DNA of 64,000 bases from Bacteroidota bacterium (GTDB lineage Bacteria > Bacteroidota > Bacteroidia > Chitinophagales > Saprospiraceae): assembly GCA_016124585.1 (NCBI GenBank), contig WGNL01000008.1, forward strand, positions 124,001 to 188,000, given 5' to 3'. Below the pieces are notes generated by a model, which was given only the letters and a program-made list of their open reading frames with translations, did no database searches and was not told where the DNA came from. Below are positions 49,255-58,282 of the stretch, one piece after another. The translations under genes and the position numbers were made by a program. Numbering within the stretch: position 1 is the first letter of the stretch; the number at the start of each line of letters is the position of its first letter.

Positions 49255-49970
49255 CACGAGTTTTGGAAAATATCATTCGCCGTAAAAATGCCAGTTTCAA
49301 TTTTGATGAGGCATTGACCCCGCTCGTATTACGGGAATTGGTCTGGCAAAAAACCGGAGATTGGTTACGGGGGCTGCGGTTGTTGCTACGAGGCAGGCGC
49401 ACTGTAGGACTGTTTTTGGGCAAAAATGTGCGGCTCCGAAATCTACCCAATATTCGTTTCGGCAAATGGGTGCAATTGGAGGACTTCGTTTTTGTTTCAG
49501 CATTGGGTACTCGCCCAATAACCTTCGGGAACAATGTGAAAATTGGAGCTTTCAGCCGTCTGGTCACCTCCACAACCTTGCATGACATCGGCTCGCATAT
49601 CTGTATTGGTAACAATGTTGGCATTGGCGAATTTGCCTACCTCGGTGGTGCTGGTGGCCTCGACATCGGCGACGATTGCATCATCGGGCAGTACTTCAGT
49701 TGCCACCCTGAAAATCATGTTTTCAGCGATCCAACCAAGCCCATCCGACTCCAACCAACCACTAGACAAGGCATCCACATTGGCAATAACTGTTGGATTG
49801 GCGCCAAGGTCACTATCCTTGACGGCGTGCGCATTGGCAACAATTGCGTTATCGCTGCGGGAGCGGTTGTCACCCGTTCCATGCCCGCCAATTCTGTCAT
49901 CGGAGGTGTACCTGCCAAGATTATTAAAACTATTCATGAACCTTCAAAAACAGCATTTTCGCTCTCATGA
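49248..49970 (+). CDS. Left-handed beta-helix acyltransferase (WbbJ/LpxA-like fold)
   Basis: Predicted 240-residue cytoplasmic enzyme with many hexapeptide repeats ([LIV]-G-x4), for example NVKIGAFSRLVT, HICIGNNVGIGEFAYLG, LDIGDDCIIGQ, IHIGNNCWIGAKVTILDGVRIGNNCVIAAGAVV and the closing SVIGGVPAKIIK. These form a left-handed beta-helix trimer that moves acetyl or other acyl groups from CoA to sugars. The likely catalytic His lies in SCHPENHVF. It overlaps the preceding gene by 7 bp and the following GT4 by 4 bp, so the three are translationally coupled. Confidence 0.92.
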   Translation: MLTRVLENIIRRKNASFNFDEALTPLVLRELVWQKTGDWLRGLRLLLRGRRTVGLFLGKNVRLRNLPNIRFGKWVQLEDFVFVSALGTRPITFGNNVKIGAFSRLVTSTTLHDIGSHICIGNNVGIGEFAYLGGAGGLDIGDDCIIGQYFSCHPENHVFSDPTKPIRLQPTTRQGIHIGNNCWIGAKVTILDGVRIGNNCVIAAGAVVTRSMPANSVIGGVPAKIIKTIHEPSKTAFSLS

Positions 49971-51244
49971 AAAAAAAAGTGCTCATCACCGCTTACGCCG
50001 TAAATCCGTATAAAGGCTCCGAGGATGGCATCGGTTGGAATATCATCCTTCACCTTTGCAGCCACTGCGATGTAGTGGCCGTCACCCGACACAACAACCG
50101 ACCTGATATTGAAAGATACTTAGCGCAGAACCCTTTGTCGGTTGGCGAAAATCTTCGTTTTGAATATTTTGACTTGCCCCGTTGGGCTTCATTTTGGAAG
50201 CGAGGGGAAAGGGGGGCACTCTCCTACCACTACTTTTGGCACTTGGGCGTTGCATTTTTCATCCTTGCTAAAAAATGGTCGTTCGACCTGGCCCATCACC
50301 TAAATTTCAACAGTGACTGGTCGCCATCATTCCTTTGGTTGCTCCGAAAACCGTTTGTCTGGGGCCCAGTTGGGCATCATCCCAGAATTCCGAAAGAATT
50401 CATTTTGCCGTACGGCACAAAAGCCCGCCGCATTGACCAGCTTCGTTGGCGGACAAAACGGTTTTTCTGGACTTTCGACCCGTTTTTAAACCTGACCAAA
50501 CGGACGGCCCAAAAGGTCATTGGCCTAAATTCCAGTGTTGGGAAAGTACTAAAGCTTTCAACTGAAAAAATCGTGACCCTACCTGCCATAGCATCCGAAT
50601 TACCTGATATTCAATCCTTTGCAACTGATAAATTCCGAGTACTGTCCGTAGGGCGTTTTGTTCCACTAAAAGGCTTCGACGTGACCATTCGAGCATTCGC
50701 CCATTTTTACAAAAAACAAAATGAAACGGCACAAAGACGCCTAGAACTGGTACTCATCGGCAAGGGGCCGGAGCGGGAGCGGCTTCAAAAAATGGTCGTG
50801 GAAAGTGGCTTGCCAACAGCAGCTATACGCTTCGTGGAGTGGGTGCAGCGGGAGGAATTGCCTCAATTTTTCGCCAGTTCACAGGTTTTTCTGTTTCCAT
50901 CGCACGAAGGAGGAGGCATGGTGGTGGCGGAGGCAATGGGCTTCGGGCTACCTGTTCTTTGCTTCAACAATGTGGGCCCTGGCGAGAATGTAGACGATAC
51001 CTGCGGAATAAAAGTCAACTACTCGTTGGGCTACGAGTTGTCAATCAACGAATTTTCCCTAGCTCTGGAACGACTGTTCCACGATGAGGCTTGGCGGTTA
51101 AAATTGAGCTCAGGTGCTCGGCAGTATTTCGTCAAAAATTTTTCCTGGGAACAAAAAGCGGCACAAATAAACCAAGTATATGATAAGATTTCTCCCTCCA
51201 TTTCTGTAAGCAAACCGCTCCTTGTGCTTCAGGCCACAGAATAA
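49967..51244 (+). CDS. Glycosyltransferase family 4
   Basis: Predicted 425-residue GT-B fold enzyme. Seen are KKKVLITAYAVNPYKGSEDGIGWNI, WGPVGHHPRIPKEFI, FRVLSVGRFVPLKGFDVTIRAF, and the EX7E motif in FLFPSHEGGGMVVAEAMGFGLPVLCF. The VNPYKGSEDGIGW start is typical of a Bacteroidota exopolysaccharide GT4 subgroup. ATGA overlap with the acyltransferase. Donor unknown. Confidence 0.94.
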   Translation: MKKKVLITAYAVNPYKGSEDGIGWNIILHLCSHCDVVAVTRHNNRPDIERYLAQNPLSVGENLRFEYFDLPRWASFWKRGERGALSYHYFWHLGVAFFILAKKWSFDLAHHLNFNSDWSPSFLWLLRKPFVWGPVGHHPRIPKEFILPYGTKARRIDQLRWRTKRFFWTFDPFLNLTKRTAQKVIGLNSSVGKVLKLSTEKIVTLPAIASELPDIQSFATDKFRVLSVGRFVPLKGFDVTIRAFAHFYKKQNETAQRRLELVLIGKGPERERLQKMVVESGLPTAAIRFVEWVQREELPQFFASSQVFLFPSHEGGGMVVAEAMGFGLPVLCFNNVGPGENVDDTCGIKVNYSLGYELSINEFSLALERLFHDEAWRLKLSSGARQYFVKNFSWEQKAAQINQVYDKISPSISVSKPLLVLQATE

Positions 51245-51268
51245 ACTAACCACAAAAAAACATTAACT

Positions 51269-52348
51269 ATGAAAAAAATAATCTTCGTCCACTTGCTAAA
51301 TGACTTTAGCGGAAGCCCGCTGGTGTTGTCCACTGCCATTCGCCAATTTGTAGCGGAAGGTCTGGAAGTGGAGTTAGTGACTTCGGCAGGGAAGGGCTTC
51401 TTGAATAATATGGAGGGTGTACGGTACCACCTCTTGGAATACCGTTTTTTTGAGAATAAAGCAAAACGATTGATGGCGCTGTTATGGAGTCAAGCAGTTG
51501 TTTTTTTCAAAATTTTATCGCTTTCCAAAAGTGGTACCGTGGTGTATGTGAACACCCTGCTACCTTTTGGAGCAGCCTTGGCTGGTCGGATTTTGGGTAA
51601 GAAAGTAATCTACCATCTACATGAAACCACAGTGAACCCGCCAATTTTAAAAGCTTTTTTAAAAAAAACGGCTGCATTTTGCGCTTCTGAAGCCATTTAC
51701 GTTTCACAATTTTTAATGGAAAAAGAACCACTTCCGGGCATTTCCTCACGGGTGGTTTACAATTGCTTGTCACAAGATTTTGTGGAAACAGCGGCCAAGC
51801 ATTTAGTCAATCATCCAATAAAATCTGGCCCTTTCACGGTGCTGATGCTGTGTTCGTTAAAAAGATACAAAGGAGTCGGCGAATTTGTAAGCTTGGCGAA
51901 GCGGCTTCCCGACTTCCGGTTCGTCATGGTATTGAATGCAGGCTATGATAGCATTCAAAGATTCTTCATAGAGCAGCCCCTACCAGAAAACCTCTTCATC
52001 TTCCCCGCTCAAAAAAGCGTTCATTCCTTTTATCAAGAAGCACATCTGGTACTGAACCTCTCGCACCCTGAGCAGTGGGTCGAGACATTTGGGATGACCC
52101 TGCTGGAGGCGATGAGCTATGGCCTACCAGTGATTGCACCACCTGTGGGAGGGCCTGTGGAATTGGTTAAGGATGGGTTCAATGGCTATCAAATTGACCA
52201 GCGGAACCTGACATTGCTTTCTGAAAAAATTGAAGAAATATTGACTGTTTCAGATGACTATCAGCGGTTGTCGGAAAATGCAAGCAGTTTTGCGAAGCAA
52301 TTCAATGAGCAGGAATTTAGGAGAGAATTGGCGAACGTGGTGGCATGA
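51269..52348 (+). CDS. Glycosyltransferase family 4
   Basis: Predicted 359-residue GT-B fold enzyme, last gene of the coupled run that begins at 47833. Seen are MKKIIFVHLLNDFSGSPLVL, VIYHLHETTVNPPILKAFLKK, the sugar-nucleotide region FTVLMLCSLKRYKGVGEFVSLA, and QWVETFGMTLLEAMSYGLPVIAPPVGG with the EX7E-type glutamates. It starts 24 bp after the preceding GT4 and ends before a strong bidirectional terminator. Donor and acceptor are unknown. Confidence 0.93.
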   Translation: MKKIIFVHLLNDFSGSPLVLSTAIRQFVAEGLEVELVTSAGKGFLNNMEGVRYHLLEYRFFENKAKRLMALLWSQAVVFFKILSLSKSGTVVYVNTLLPFGAALAGRILGKKVIYHLHETTVNPPILKAFLKKTAAFCASEAIYVSQFLMEKEPLPGISSRVVYNCLSQDFVETAAKHLVNHPIKSGPFTVLMLCSLKRYKGVGEFVSLAKRLPDFRFVMVLNAGYDSIQRFFIEQPLPENLFIFPAQKSVHSFYQEAHLVLNLSHPEQWVETFGMTLLEAMSYGLPVIAPPVGGPVELVKDGFNGYQIDQRNLTLLSEKIEEILTVSDDYQRLSENASSFAKQFNEQEFRRELANVVA

Positions 52349-52373
52349 TGAACTGGTCTTTTTCGATGAAATA

Positions 52374-52410
52374 AAAAAATGGCGAGCATGCCGTATGCTC
52401 GCCATTTTTT
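52374..52410. terminator. Bidirectional intrinsic terminator
   Basis: Perfect stem GGCGAGCAT/ATGCTCGCC (52381-52389 and 52395-52403) with loop GCCGT, extended by A-run and T-run on its two sides. It separates the GT4 gene from the convergent type B T9SS protein gene. Confidence 0.92.
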
Positions 52411-52452
52411 AGTTTTGAAAATCAATTTTATCTACTGATATTCAATTAATTA

Positions 52453-55257
52453 TCAACGTATCAAATCAATGTAGCCTCGCAGCAAATTCGGCGAAAGTAC
52501 CGTGCCTGACACCCGTTGCTCGAAGACTTTGCAAGTGTAATAGTAAGTGCCTGAAGGAAGTGATTTACCCCTCAAATTATTGCCATCCCAATTGATGTTC
52601 GGATCATTGGTTTTGAAAACCAGTTCACCCCAACGGTTGAAGATGGTCAGCTCAATGCTTTCAACGAAACAATAAGGATATGGGATGAACAAATCGTTGG
52701 CATCGTCGCCATTAGGGGTGAAGGCGTTCGGCAACTCATAACTTGGGCAGTTGTCGGTGCAAACAATATTGCTGAAATCACTTTCATTGAGGAAGGTGTC
52801 AAGCGCCGTGACGGCGTAGCAACCCGCCAGCCCTCTTTCGGGTTGATGGAAATACGTCGTGTCACCAGAGTCAGAAATCTCACCAACAAGTGCTAGGTCA
52901 CCATTTTCAAACGGCTTGAAATAAATGCGATAGCTAACCACATCATCAGTTTCTTCGCAAATATTCATGGGGTTGTCCCACAACAACTTGTTTTCCAATT
53001 TTTCTTGTTCTTGGCACGAGCTACCAGAATTGCAGATATTACTGACCTCTAAAACTGGTGGGCACGGCGGCACGTTGTCAATTGGCGTAGCGCAGGCTTC
53101 CTGTGAAAGATTGATCAGCGGCGAGGGAATACCCGATATTCCATATGACCCTTTGGCCTTGATGTAATAGCAGTATTCTCGACCGTTTAACAAGCCTTTG
53201 TCTACATAAAAACTATCCTTGGTAATACCAATAGAATCCCATGCAGTGCCATTTTTTCGATAAACAACATATTCAATATTCACCCAAGGCACCTTGTATT
53301 TCCATGTTAGGATGTTGCGGTTGTCCGTTGGTTCGATTTGCAACCAAACCGATGAGGCCGACGGAGAATCACCTATCGGTACATTCTCATTTTTTACAAA
53401 AAAGTCAATCTTGTAATTGTAAGGATTGCCCTTAGTGTCGAGCACGGCAGCTTGGTCAATAAAGATGTTTTGATTTAGCTCCCAAAAAGTTGGACTAGTG
53501 AAACTGGCAATGGAGGTAAAGTTGGTGCCATCAATGTCCCTCGCCCGCTTAAGTTCATAACGGTATGGACCATGATTGAGCAACGTGTCCAAGTCTTCAG
53601 CCACTGGTTTAGTCCATTTTACCTCAATGATACCGTTGGAAGTGCTGGTCTGTTCAACGCTTACGTTCGTAAGCAGCGGCACATCCCGGCTGAGTTGGAT
53701 GCACACTTCATCGGAAGGGAGGCTTTCCACTTGGTTGTATGGATGTCCACTGGCAGTTCGCTTCGCAAAATTGCCAAGGATGCGGTAACAATAAGTTCGG
53801 CCCCGTTCCACATCGGTGTCCACAAAAGCATAGCGCCCATTTACCACATCTAGGGTTGGGCCTATATTCGTGTAGCCCTTTCCTGCCAAGCCGGGCATGC
53901 AAGTATCCCTTACAAAAGGATTGCTTCCTTCTTTTCGCCAAACAGTGAATTTATAGAAATAGTCATCCTTGGCATCCTCACATTGGTATGGTTTAGCCCA
54001 TGATACCGTGATTCTATCAGAGCTTGGGTCGGCCTTGACATCAGCAGGTGGAGGGCCCACGACTTTGATTCGCACCCCTTTTTGGGTAGCCAATCCAGTA
54101 GTCAGGCCTTGGGTATTCTGAACGAAGAAATCATCTTCTGCTTTGAATACCACGGTGTATGGCAGGTTGGAAATATGCTCACAGGTGGTTTGCCACCGGA
54201 AGTTTTTCGTGGCTGGCTGTGTTTGATAAGTGGCCGAAGGGTTTCCAATAGGGCGCCAAGTGTCCGCATCGTCAGCAGGGCTGTACTCCACCAAAAATGG
54301 AGCGCCAAGAGCCGAAAGCTTGATTTTGTCACCAACATCGGGATCAGTGGCTGTAACGTCAAAATCAACGACTTCGCCCGCCACGACACAGATTTCGTCA
54401 ATGGTCTTTATTTCGGGAGCATGGTTGCCGTTGCAATCCTCCACCAAAATCTGCATGTCCAAAACAGTAGTATCTCTGGCGATTCCGTTCCGCCATGAGA
54501 TGATCCTTATTGCTACATTGTATTCGCCTTTTTTTTGAGGGGCATTCCATATAAGGGTTCCAGTTTGACTGTTCAACTCCAGTATACCTCCTTCGTTTCC
54601 AACTACATTTTGTGGCCAACTGTAATTGGGAACTTGCTGATTGGGGCCTTGCAGTGGCACCATCAGTTCGTAAGTCAATTGGTCATCATCGATGTCAAAT
54701 GCACCGGGGTTATGGATAAAAATTTGTCCGGTGCAGGCATAATCGACAGGGTCATTCAACAATATTGGAGAACTATTGCAACCCTCAAATTGGCCGTTGT
54801 AAAGTGTAAAAGCTGTCTGTAGGTGAAATTGGACATTTTCCGAACCGGGGTAGTTTACATTCAGGATACCACCGTTCCTATTGGGATCCGTGACGTAAAT
54901 GAGGTAGTGGCCTGGCCCGTCGTAGGTGAATTCAGCAATGTATTTATTAAATTTAATATCGTTGGGCCAAGGTTCACCTTGCGGAGGTAGATTTGGGTCC
55001 GTTTGTGGGCCGTTCACCCTTGGCACTTGTACGCAGGTTTGGTTGGCATCTCCCCAACAAAGCGTCAAAGTGTCACGGTCAGCCTGCACACTGCTGGTCT
55101 TGGTGTAGGTATAAATTGTGGCCCTTACTTTATTGCTGTTGCAAGGTGCTAGTTGCTCCACGTAAATGTAACCAGCACGGTTGTGAGTGGCATGCGCAAC
55201 TTTTACAAAGAAAAAGGAGATGAGTCCAAAGACGAGTAGGCGTAAGGTCGTTTTCAT
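52453..55257 (-). CDS. Large secreted protein with type B T9SS sorting domain
   Basis: Predicted 934-residue surface protein. Signal peptide (LRLLVFGLISFFFVKVAHA) then a domain starting THNRAGYIYVEQLAP, common in Bacteroidota gliding-motility-type proteins (DxxGD-like loops, LTYELMVPLQGPNQQVP). Cadherin- and Ig-like stretches (APEIKTIDEICVVAGEVVDFDVTATDPDVGD) and several fibronectin type III-like domains follow (ITVSWAKPYQCEDAKDD). The gliding-motility C-terminal domain ends it (LPNAFTPNGDDANDLFIPYPYC ... LLRGYIDLIR). No PorP/SprF gene lies beside it, so it may use the one at 40.1 kb. Its promoter does not show the locus-2 layout. Confidence 0.88.
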   Translation of the reverse strand: MKTTLRLLVFGLISFFFVKVAHATHNRAGYIYVEQLAPCNSNKVRATIYTYTKTSSVQADRDTLTLCWGDANQTCVQVPRVNGPQTDPNLPPQGEPWPNDIKFNKYIAEFTYDGPGHYLIYVTDPNRNGGILNVNYPGSENVQFHLQTAFTLYNGQFEGCNSSPILLNDPVDYACTGQIFIHNPGAFDIDDDQLTYELMVPLQGPNQQVPNYSWPQNVVGNEGGILELNSQTGTLIWNAPQKKGEYNVAIRIISWRNGIARDTTVLDMQILVEDCNGNHAPEIKTIDEICVVAGEVVDFDVTATDPDVGDKIKLSALGAPFLVEYSPADDADTWRPIGNPSATYQTQPATKNFRWQTTCEHISNLPYTVVFKAEDDFFVQNTQGLTTGLATQKGVRIKVVGPPPADVKADPSSDRITVSWAKPYQCEDAKDDYFYKFTVWRKEGSNPFVRDTCMPGLAGKGYTNIGPTLDVVNGRYAFVDTDVERGRTYCYRILGNFAKRTASGHPYNQVESLPSDEVCIQLSRDVPLLTNVSVEQTSTSNGIIEVKWTKPVAEDLDTLLNHGPYRYELKRARDIDGTNFTSIASFTSPTFWELNQNIFIDQAAVLDTKGNPYNYKIDFFVKNENVPIGDSPSASSVWLQIEPTDNRNILTWKYKVPWVNIEYVVYRKNGTAWDSIGITKDSFYVDKGLLNGREYCYYIKAKGSYGISGIPSPLINLSQEACATPIDNVPPCPPVLEVSNICNSGSSCQEQEKLENKLLWDNPMNICEETDDVVSYRIYFKPFENGDLALVGEISDSGDTTYFHQPERGLAGCYAVTALDTFLNESDFSNIVCTDNCPSYELPNAFTPNGDDANDLFIPYPYCFVESIELTIFNRWGELVFKTNDPNINWDGNNLRGKSLPSGTYYYTCKVFEQRVSGTVLSPNLLRGYIDLIR

Positions 55258-55652
55258 ATAAAACTGCGTTGAAATTGCTTTTTAAAGCCAAAATAATGCC
55301 CTTAAAATTACAGGAAAAAGTTGGAAGGCATGTCGATTTTTAAAGTTTCGTCATGCACCAGCTGTTTTGTGGGCAAAAATTCTAACGAACGATACCTGCA
55401 TCAAGTTTTCCAAACCATCCAAAAACTATACAGTTTGCGTTATATTTAATTTTAAAAAAAATCACGTCTAAATCAAAATCACATTTTTCCAATTTGCTGA
55501 TTATCAACTATTTGCAGCAATAAATCATCCACAGTACAGATTAACTTTGTGAATTATCCAGCATTTTCATTAAACTCGCCTTACAAAACTGTCAACTCAA
55601 AAAATGAGCATTAGTATTGTCAACTAACCGGTACTTAACAACCATTACCGTC
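55258..55652. promoter_or_regulatory. 395-bp divergent promoter region
   Basis: No gene seen. It separates the type B T9SS gene (leftward) from the MerR gene (rightward). Towards MerR, CTGATTATCAA (55497-55507) resembles the dyads of locus 2 but has no TTCCCA site 62 nt before it. TAACTTTG, within ATTAACTTTGTG near 55540-55549, fits the -7 element TAnnTTTG, giving a plausible MerR promoter. Confidence 0.5.
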
Positions 55653-55982
55653 ATGAGTAAACTCCTGGATTCCCTCACCAAACGATATTACTCCGTCACC
55701 GAAGTCGCCAAAATGTTCGGTGTCACCACCAGCCTCGTGCGCTACTGGGAGCAGCAGTTCGAGTTCCTGCGCCCCGTCAAGTCCAGCACAGGCGAACGTC
55801 GTTTCACGCCTGACAATATCCAACAGTTTGAGGTCATTTACCACCTAGTGAAAGGGCAGGGCTACACACTCACTGGCGCCAAGCGGTATTTGAAAGAGGA
55901 AAAAGAAAAAATTCGACAAAAACAGGATGCGCTGAAAACCTTGCGGCGGCTCAGGGGTTTTTTGGAAGATTTGAAAATTTAG
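55653..55982 (+). CDS. MerR family transcriptional regulator
   Basis: Predicted 109-residue DNA-binding protein. Winged helix-turn-helix: KRYYSVTEVAKMFGVTTSLVRYWEQQF, then ERRFTPDNIQQFEVIYHLV and a C-terminal helix of charged residues (LKEEKEKIRQKQDALKTLRR) forming the dimer coiled coil. There is no effector domain or metal cysteines, so it is of the short type common in Bacteroidota, whose ligand, if any, is unknown. ATG 55653 begins MSKLLDSLTKRYYSV. It likely binds spaced inverted repeats at its targets. Confidence 0.95.
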   Translation: MSKLLDSLTKRYYSVTEVAKMFGVTTSLVRYWEQQFEFLRPVKSSTGERRFTPDNIQQFEVIYHLVKGQGYTLTGAKRYLKEEKEKIRQKQDALKTLRRLRGFLEDLKI

Positions 55983-56049
55983 TCGGTGAACGGTGACTGT
56001 TGATTGGTGACTAGGCACGTAATTCACCCTTCATTAATCACAAATTACT

Positions 56050-57030
56050 TTGGAACTTACCTATCTGCCTGGCCAAAAAGGCGCTTCCATCAACAGTGCT
56101 GGCCAATACTACCACCCCGACTTTCCGTTCGAGCTGCAATGGACAGACGTGCTGAAATGGAAAACTTCTCCCAACCCTTATGCTGAACAGAAGAAAAAAG
56201 ACACTTGGCGACCAAAGGTCGTCAAGGACGAAGGCTTTCTCCACCGCAACGCCGATGAGATGCTTTGGCTCGGCCATGCCTCGTTTTTCTTTCGGTTAAA
56301 CGGTGTGAACATCATCGTTGACCCTGTTTTCGGAAAACTGACGCCGTTCACGCCCCGCTACTCCGAACTACCTGTTTTGCCCGAAAAATTCACAAACCTT
56401 GACCTTATCCTAATCACGCACGACCATCGTGACCACTGCGACGAACAAAGCTTGAAATTATTGCTACGCAATAATCCGAATACCAAGGTCATCACCGGGC
56501 TGGGCATGGCGAAGGTTATCCAGCCTTGGAGCCATGGTCAAAAAATCGTGGAAATGGACTGGCATCAGCAGCTATGCCTTGAAGATTCAGCGTTGAAAAT
56601 CACCTACCTGCCCACCCGGCACTGGTGCCGCCGCTGGCTCACCGACATGAATGTTCGGCTTTGGGGTGCCTTCGTCCTCGAAAGCCCTGAAAGCATAATT
56701 TACTTTGGCGGCGATTCAGGTTACGGGCCTCATTTTGCGCATGCAAAGACGCTTTTCCCGAAAATCGACTATGCATTCCTGGGCATCGGTGCCTTTGCCC
56801 CAGTTTGGTTCATGAAGACAAACCACATGAGCCCCAGCGATGCTTGGCAGGCATTTCAGGATTTGGGCGCTGCGAAACTAGTACCCATGCACTACGGCAC
56901 TTTTGACTTGAGCGATGAGCCAATTGGGGAGCCGGAGCGATTATTAATGGAAATTACTGTGGGTAGCGAAAAAGTTGAATTTTTGACGATTGGGGAATCA
57001 AAACCAGTCCGTACCTTGGCGAGGGTCTAA
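56050..57030 (+). CDS. MBL-fold metallo-hydrolase (NAPE-PLD/UlaG-like)
   Basis: Predicted 326-residue cytoplasmic enzyme with the metallo-beta-lactamase fold. The metal motif HxHxDH is in LILITHDHRDHCDEQ. Further ligands are in TRHWCRRW, YFGGDSGYG and LVPMHYGTFDL, and MLWLGHASFFFRLNGVNIIVDPVFG is the typical first strand pair. This pattern matches the N-acylphosphatidylethanolamine-hydrolysing phospholipase D group, though the substrate here is untested. There is no ATG that fits; a TTG at 56050 is the likely start, since a stop lies in frame 15 bp upstream. Confidence 0.93.
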   Translation: MELTYLPGQKGASINSAGQYYHPDFPFELQWTDVLKWKTSPNPYAEQKKKDTWRPKVVKDEGFLHRNADEMLWLGHASFFFRLNGVNIIVDPVFGKLTPFTPRYSELPVLPEKFTNLDLILITHDHRDHCDEQSLKLLLRNNPNTKVITGLGMAKVIQPWSHGQKIVEMDWHQQLCLEDSALKITYLPTRHWCRRWLTDMNVRLWGAFVLESPESIIYFGGDSGYGPHFAHAKTLFPKIDYAFLGIGAFAPVWFMKTNHMSPSDAWQAFQDLGAAKLVPMHYGTFDLSDEPIGEPERLLMEITVGSEKVEFLTIGESKPVRTLARV

Positions 57031-57044
57031 ATCAATTTTTCGCC

Positions 57045-57554
57045 ATGAGTTTCATAGTAAAAAATCTGTTGTTGACGGCCGTCTTCCTTGCCTTCTTCCT
57101 TTTCATCAGTAAAAAAATGCGCACTGGGTTGACCTTTGGCGAGGTGGTCGGTTTTGAGTTTTCTGGCTTCAAAAAAAGCTCGGAAACAACCGTCAGGGAA
57201 TGGCAAACTGCCACCAGTCAAACCAATTTGACGAAACTGGAAGCTCTATACCAAAATACCCGTTATGATTTCCTGTATATCGTCGGCTACGTGTTTCTCG
57301 GAATTTTCATCGCAAGATTAGCGGCCGGAGAAGCTCGCATTGGTACAGCCAATACCATTGCCATCCTCCTACTCGTAGCGGGCCTCTGCGATGTGGTGGA
57401 GAACCTTCAAATCCTTCAAATCATCAAGGGAAATTTTGGCCGGCGGCCATTGGTAATGTCACTTTGCGCAGCGGTGAAATTTGGGCTGCTGGGCGTGTCT
57501 TTGGTTTGGGCTGTGGTGCTTGGAGTTACCCAATTTATTAGGCAAGCCAAGTGA
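57045..57554 (+). CDS. Unrecognised 169-residue membrane protein
   Basis: Not recognised as a named family. Four hydrophobic segments are visible: NLLLTAVFLAFFLFIS, FLYIVGYVFLGIFIARLA, TIAILLLVAGLCDVVENLQIL and AVKFGLLGVSLVWAVVLGV. A soluble loop (KKSSETTVREWQTATSQTN) lies between the first two. Aspartate and glutamate in the third helix (CDVVENLQ) are unusual and may be functional. It starts 14 bp after the metallo-hydrolase gene and is probably co-transcribed with it. Confidence 0.85.
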   Translation: MSFIVKNLLLTAVFLAFFLFISKKMRTGLTFGEVVGFEFSGFKKSSETTVREWQTATSQTNLTKLEALYQNTRYDFLYIVGYVFLGIFIARLAAGEARIGTANTIAILLLVAGLCDVVENLQILQIIKGNFGRRPLVMSLCAAVKFGLLGVSLVWAVVLGVTQFIRQAK

Positions 57555-57575
57555 GCTCACCAATAAATTGGGCAG

Positions 57576-58196
57576 CTACGATTTGTATTTCAAAATATCA
57601 ATCACCTCGCCGCAAAACCCATAATCCACCGCTACATTCGAAGCTACGACGACCGTTCGGTTGCCAATAAACCGTTCCGTCAGCGACAAATACCAGTCCA
57701 CCCCTTGGGCATCGAGGTTGGTGGTAGGCTCATCCAACAGCAGCAAGGAAGAATCGGAGCAGCAAGCTAGTGCCAGTTTCAGCCGCTGCTTCATGCCACT
57801 GGAAAAATGCCGCACTTGCTTGTCCTTTGCCTTCGGAAATGCCAGTAAATCCAGTACATCCGAGGTTGTCAGGCTAGCCATCAGCGGCCTGAATTTTTGG
57901 TGAAAATCCAGCGCTTCCACCAGCGAAAACTCTTCAATCAACTCGATATACGGCGCTGCATAGCTCACTTGCCGGTACACTTCGTCCGCTGCAATTTTTT
58001 TGCCTTCGTCAACAAACTCGACCTTCCCTTTAGTCGGGGACAAATGCCCACTCAAGACCTTCATCAGCGTGGATTTGCCACTCCCATTCGGCCCCGTGAT
58101 GGCCGTCCGACTGCCCTCAACCAACTGATAATCAATCCCTTTGAATATCCAGTCGTAGCGATAGCGCTTGGAGACTTGTTCGAGTTTGATTTGCAT
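57576..58196 (-). CDS. ABC transporter ATP-binding protein
   Basis: Predicted 206-residue ATPase. Walker A AITGPNGSGKSTLM, signature FSSGMKQRLKLALACC, Walker B SLLLLDEPTTNLDAQG are all present. The signature is the SGMKQR form common in ABC-2 type exporters. No permease gene lies in the window, so the partner is elsewhere. I chose ATG 58196 (MQIKLEQVSKRYRYDWIFKG); the frame upstream is AT-rich spacer. It lies downstream of mnmG on the same strand with an AT-rich hairpin between. Substrate unknown. Confidence 0.93.
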   Translation of the reverse strand: MQIKLEQVSKRYRYDWIFKGIDYQLVEGSRTAITGPNGSGKSTLMKVLSGHLSPTKGKVEFVDEGKKIAADEVYRQVSYAAPYIELIEEFSLVEALDFHQKFRPLMASLTTSDVLDLLAFPKAKDKQVRHFSSGMKQRLKLALACCSDSSLLLLDEPTTNLDAQGVDWYLSLTERFIGNRTVVVASNVAVDYGFCGEVIDILKYKS

Positions 58197-58203
58197 CCAA
58201 TTC

Positions 58204-58282
58204 AATTGAAAATGGAGAATTGTAAATTGAAAATTAGCTACCGTTGCTTCATTTTCAATTAACAATTTTTAATTATCCATTT
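58204..58282. repeat. AT-rich imperfect inverted repeat between mnmG and ABC gene
   Basis: Degenerate copies of AATTGAAAA on the left and TTTTCAATT on the right can pair imperfectly. The mnmG stop codon (58283-58285) borders it. It resembles the hairpins at 1.6, 3.4 and 4.0 kb. Confidence 0.4.

Noticed and set aside
55497-55518. CTGATTATCAA dyad upstream of merR as a member of the locus-2 promoter set
   Set aside because: No TTCCCA site lies 62-63 nt before it and no TGGCA-like element follows; a TAnnTTTG promoter is more likely.
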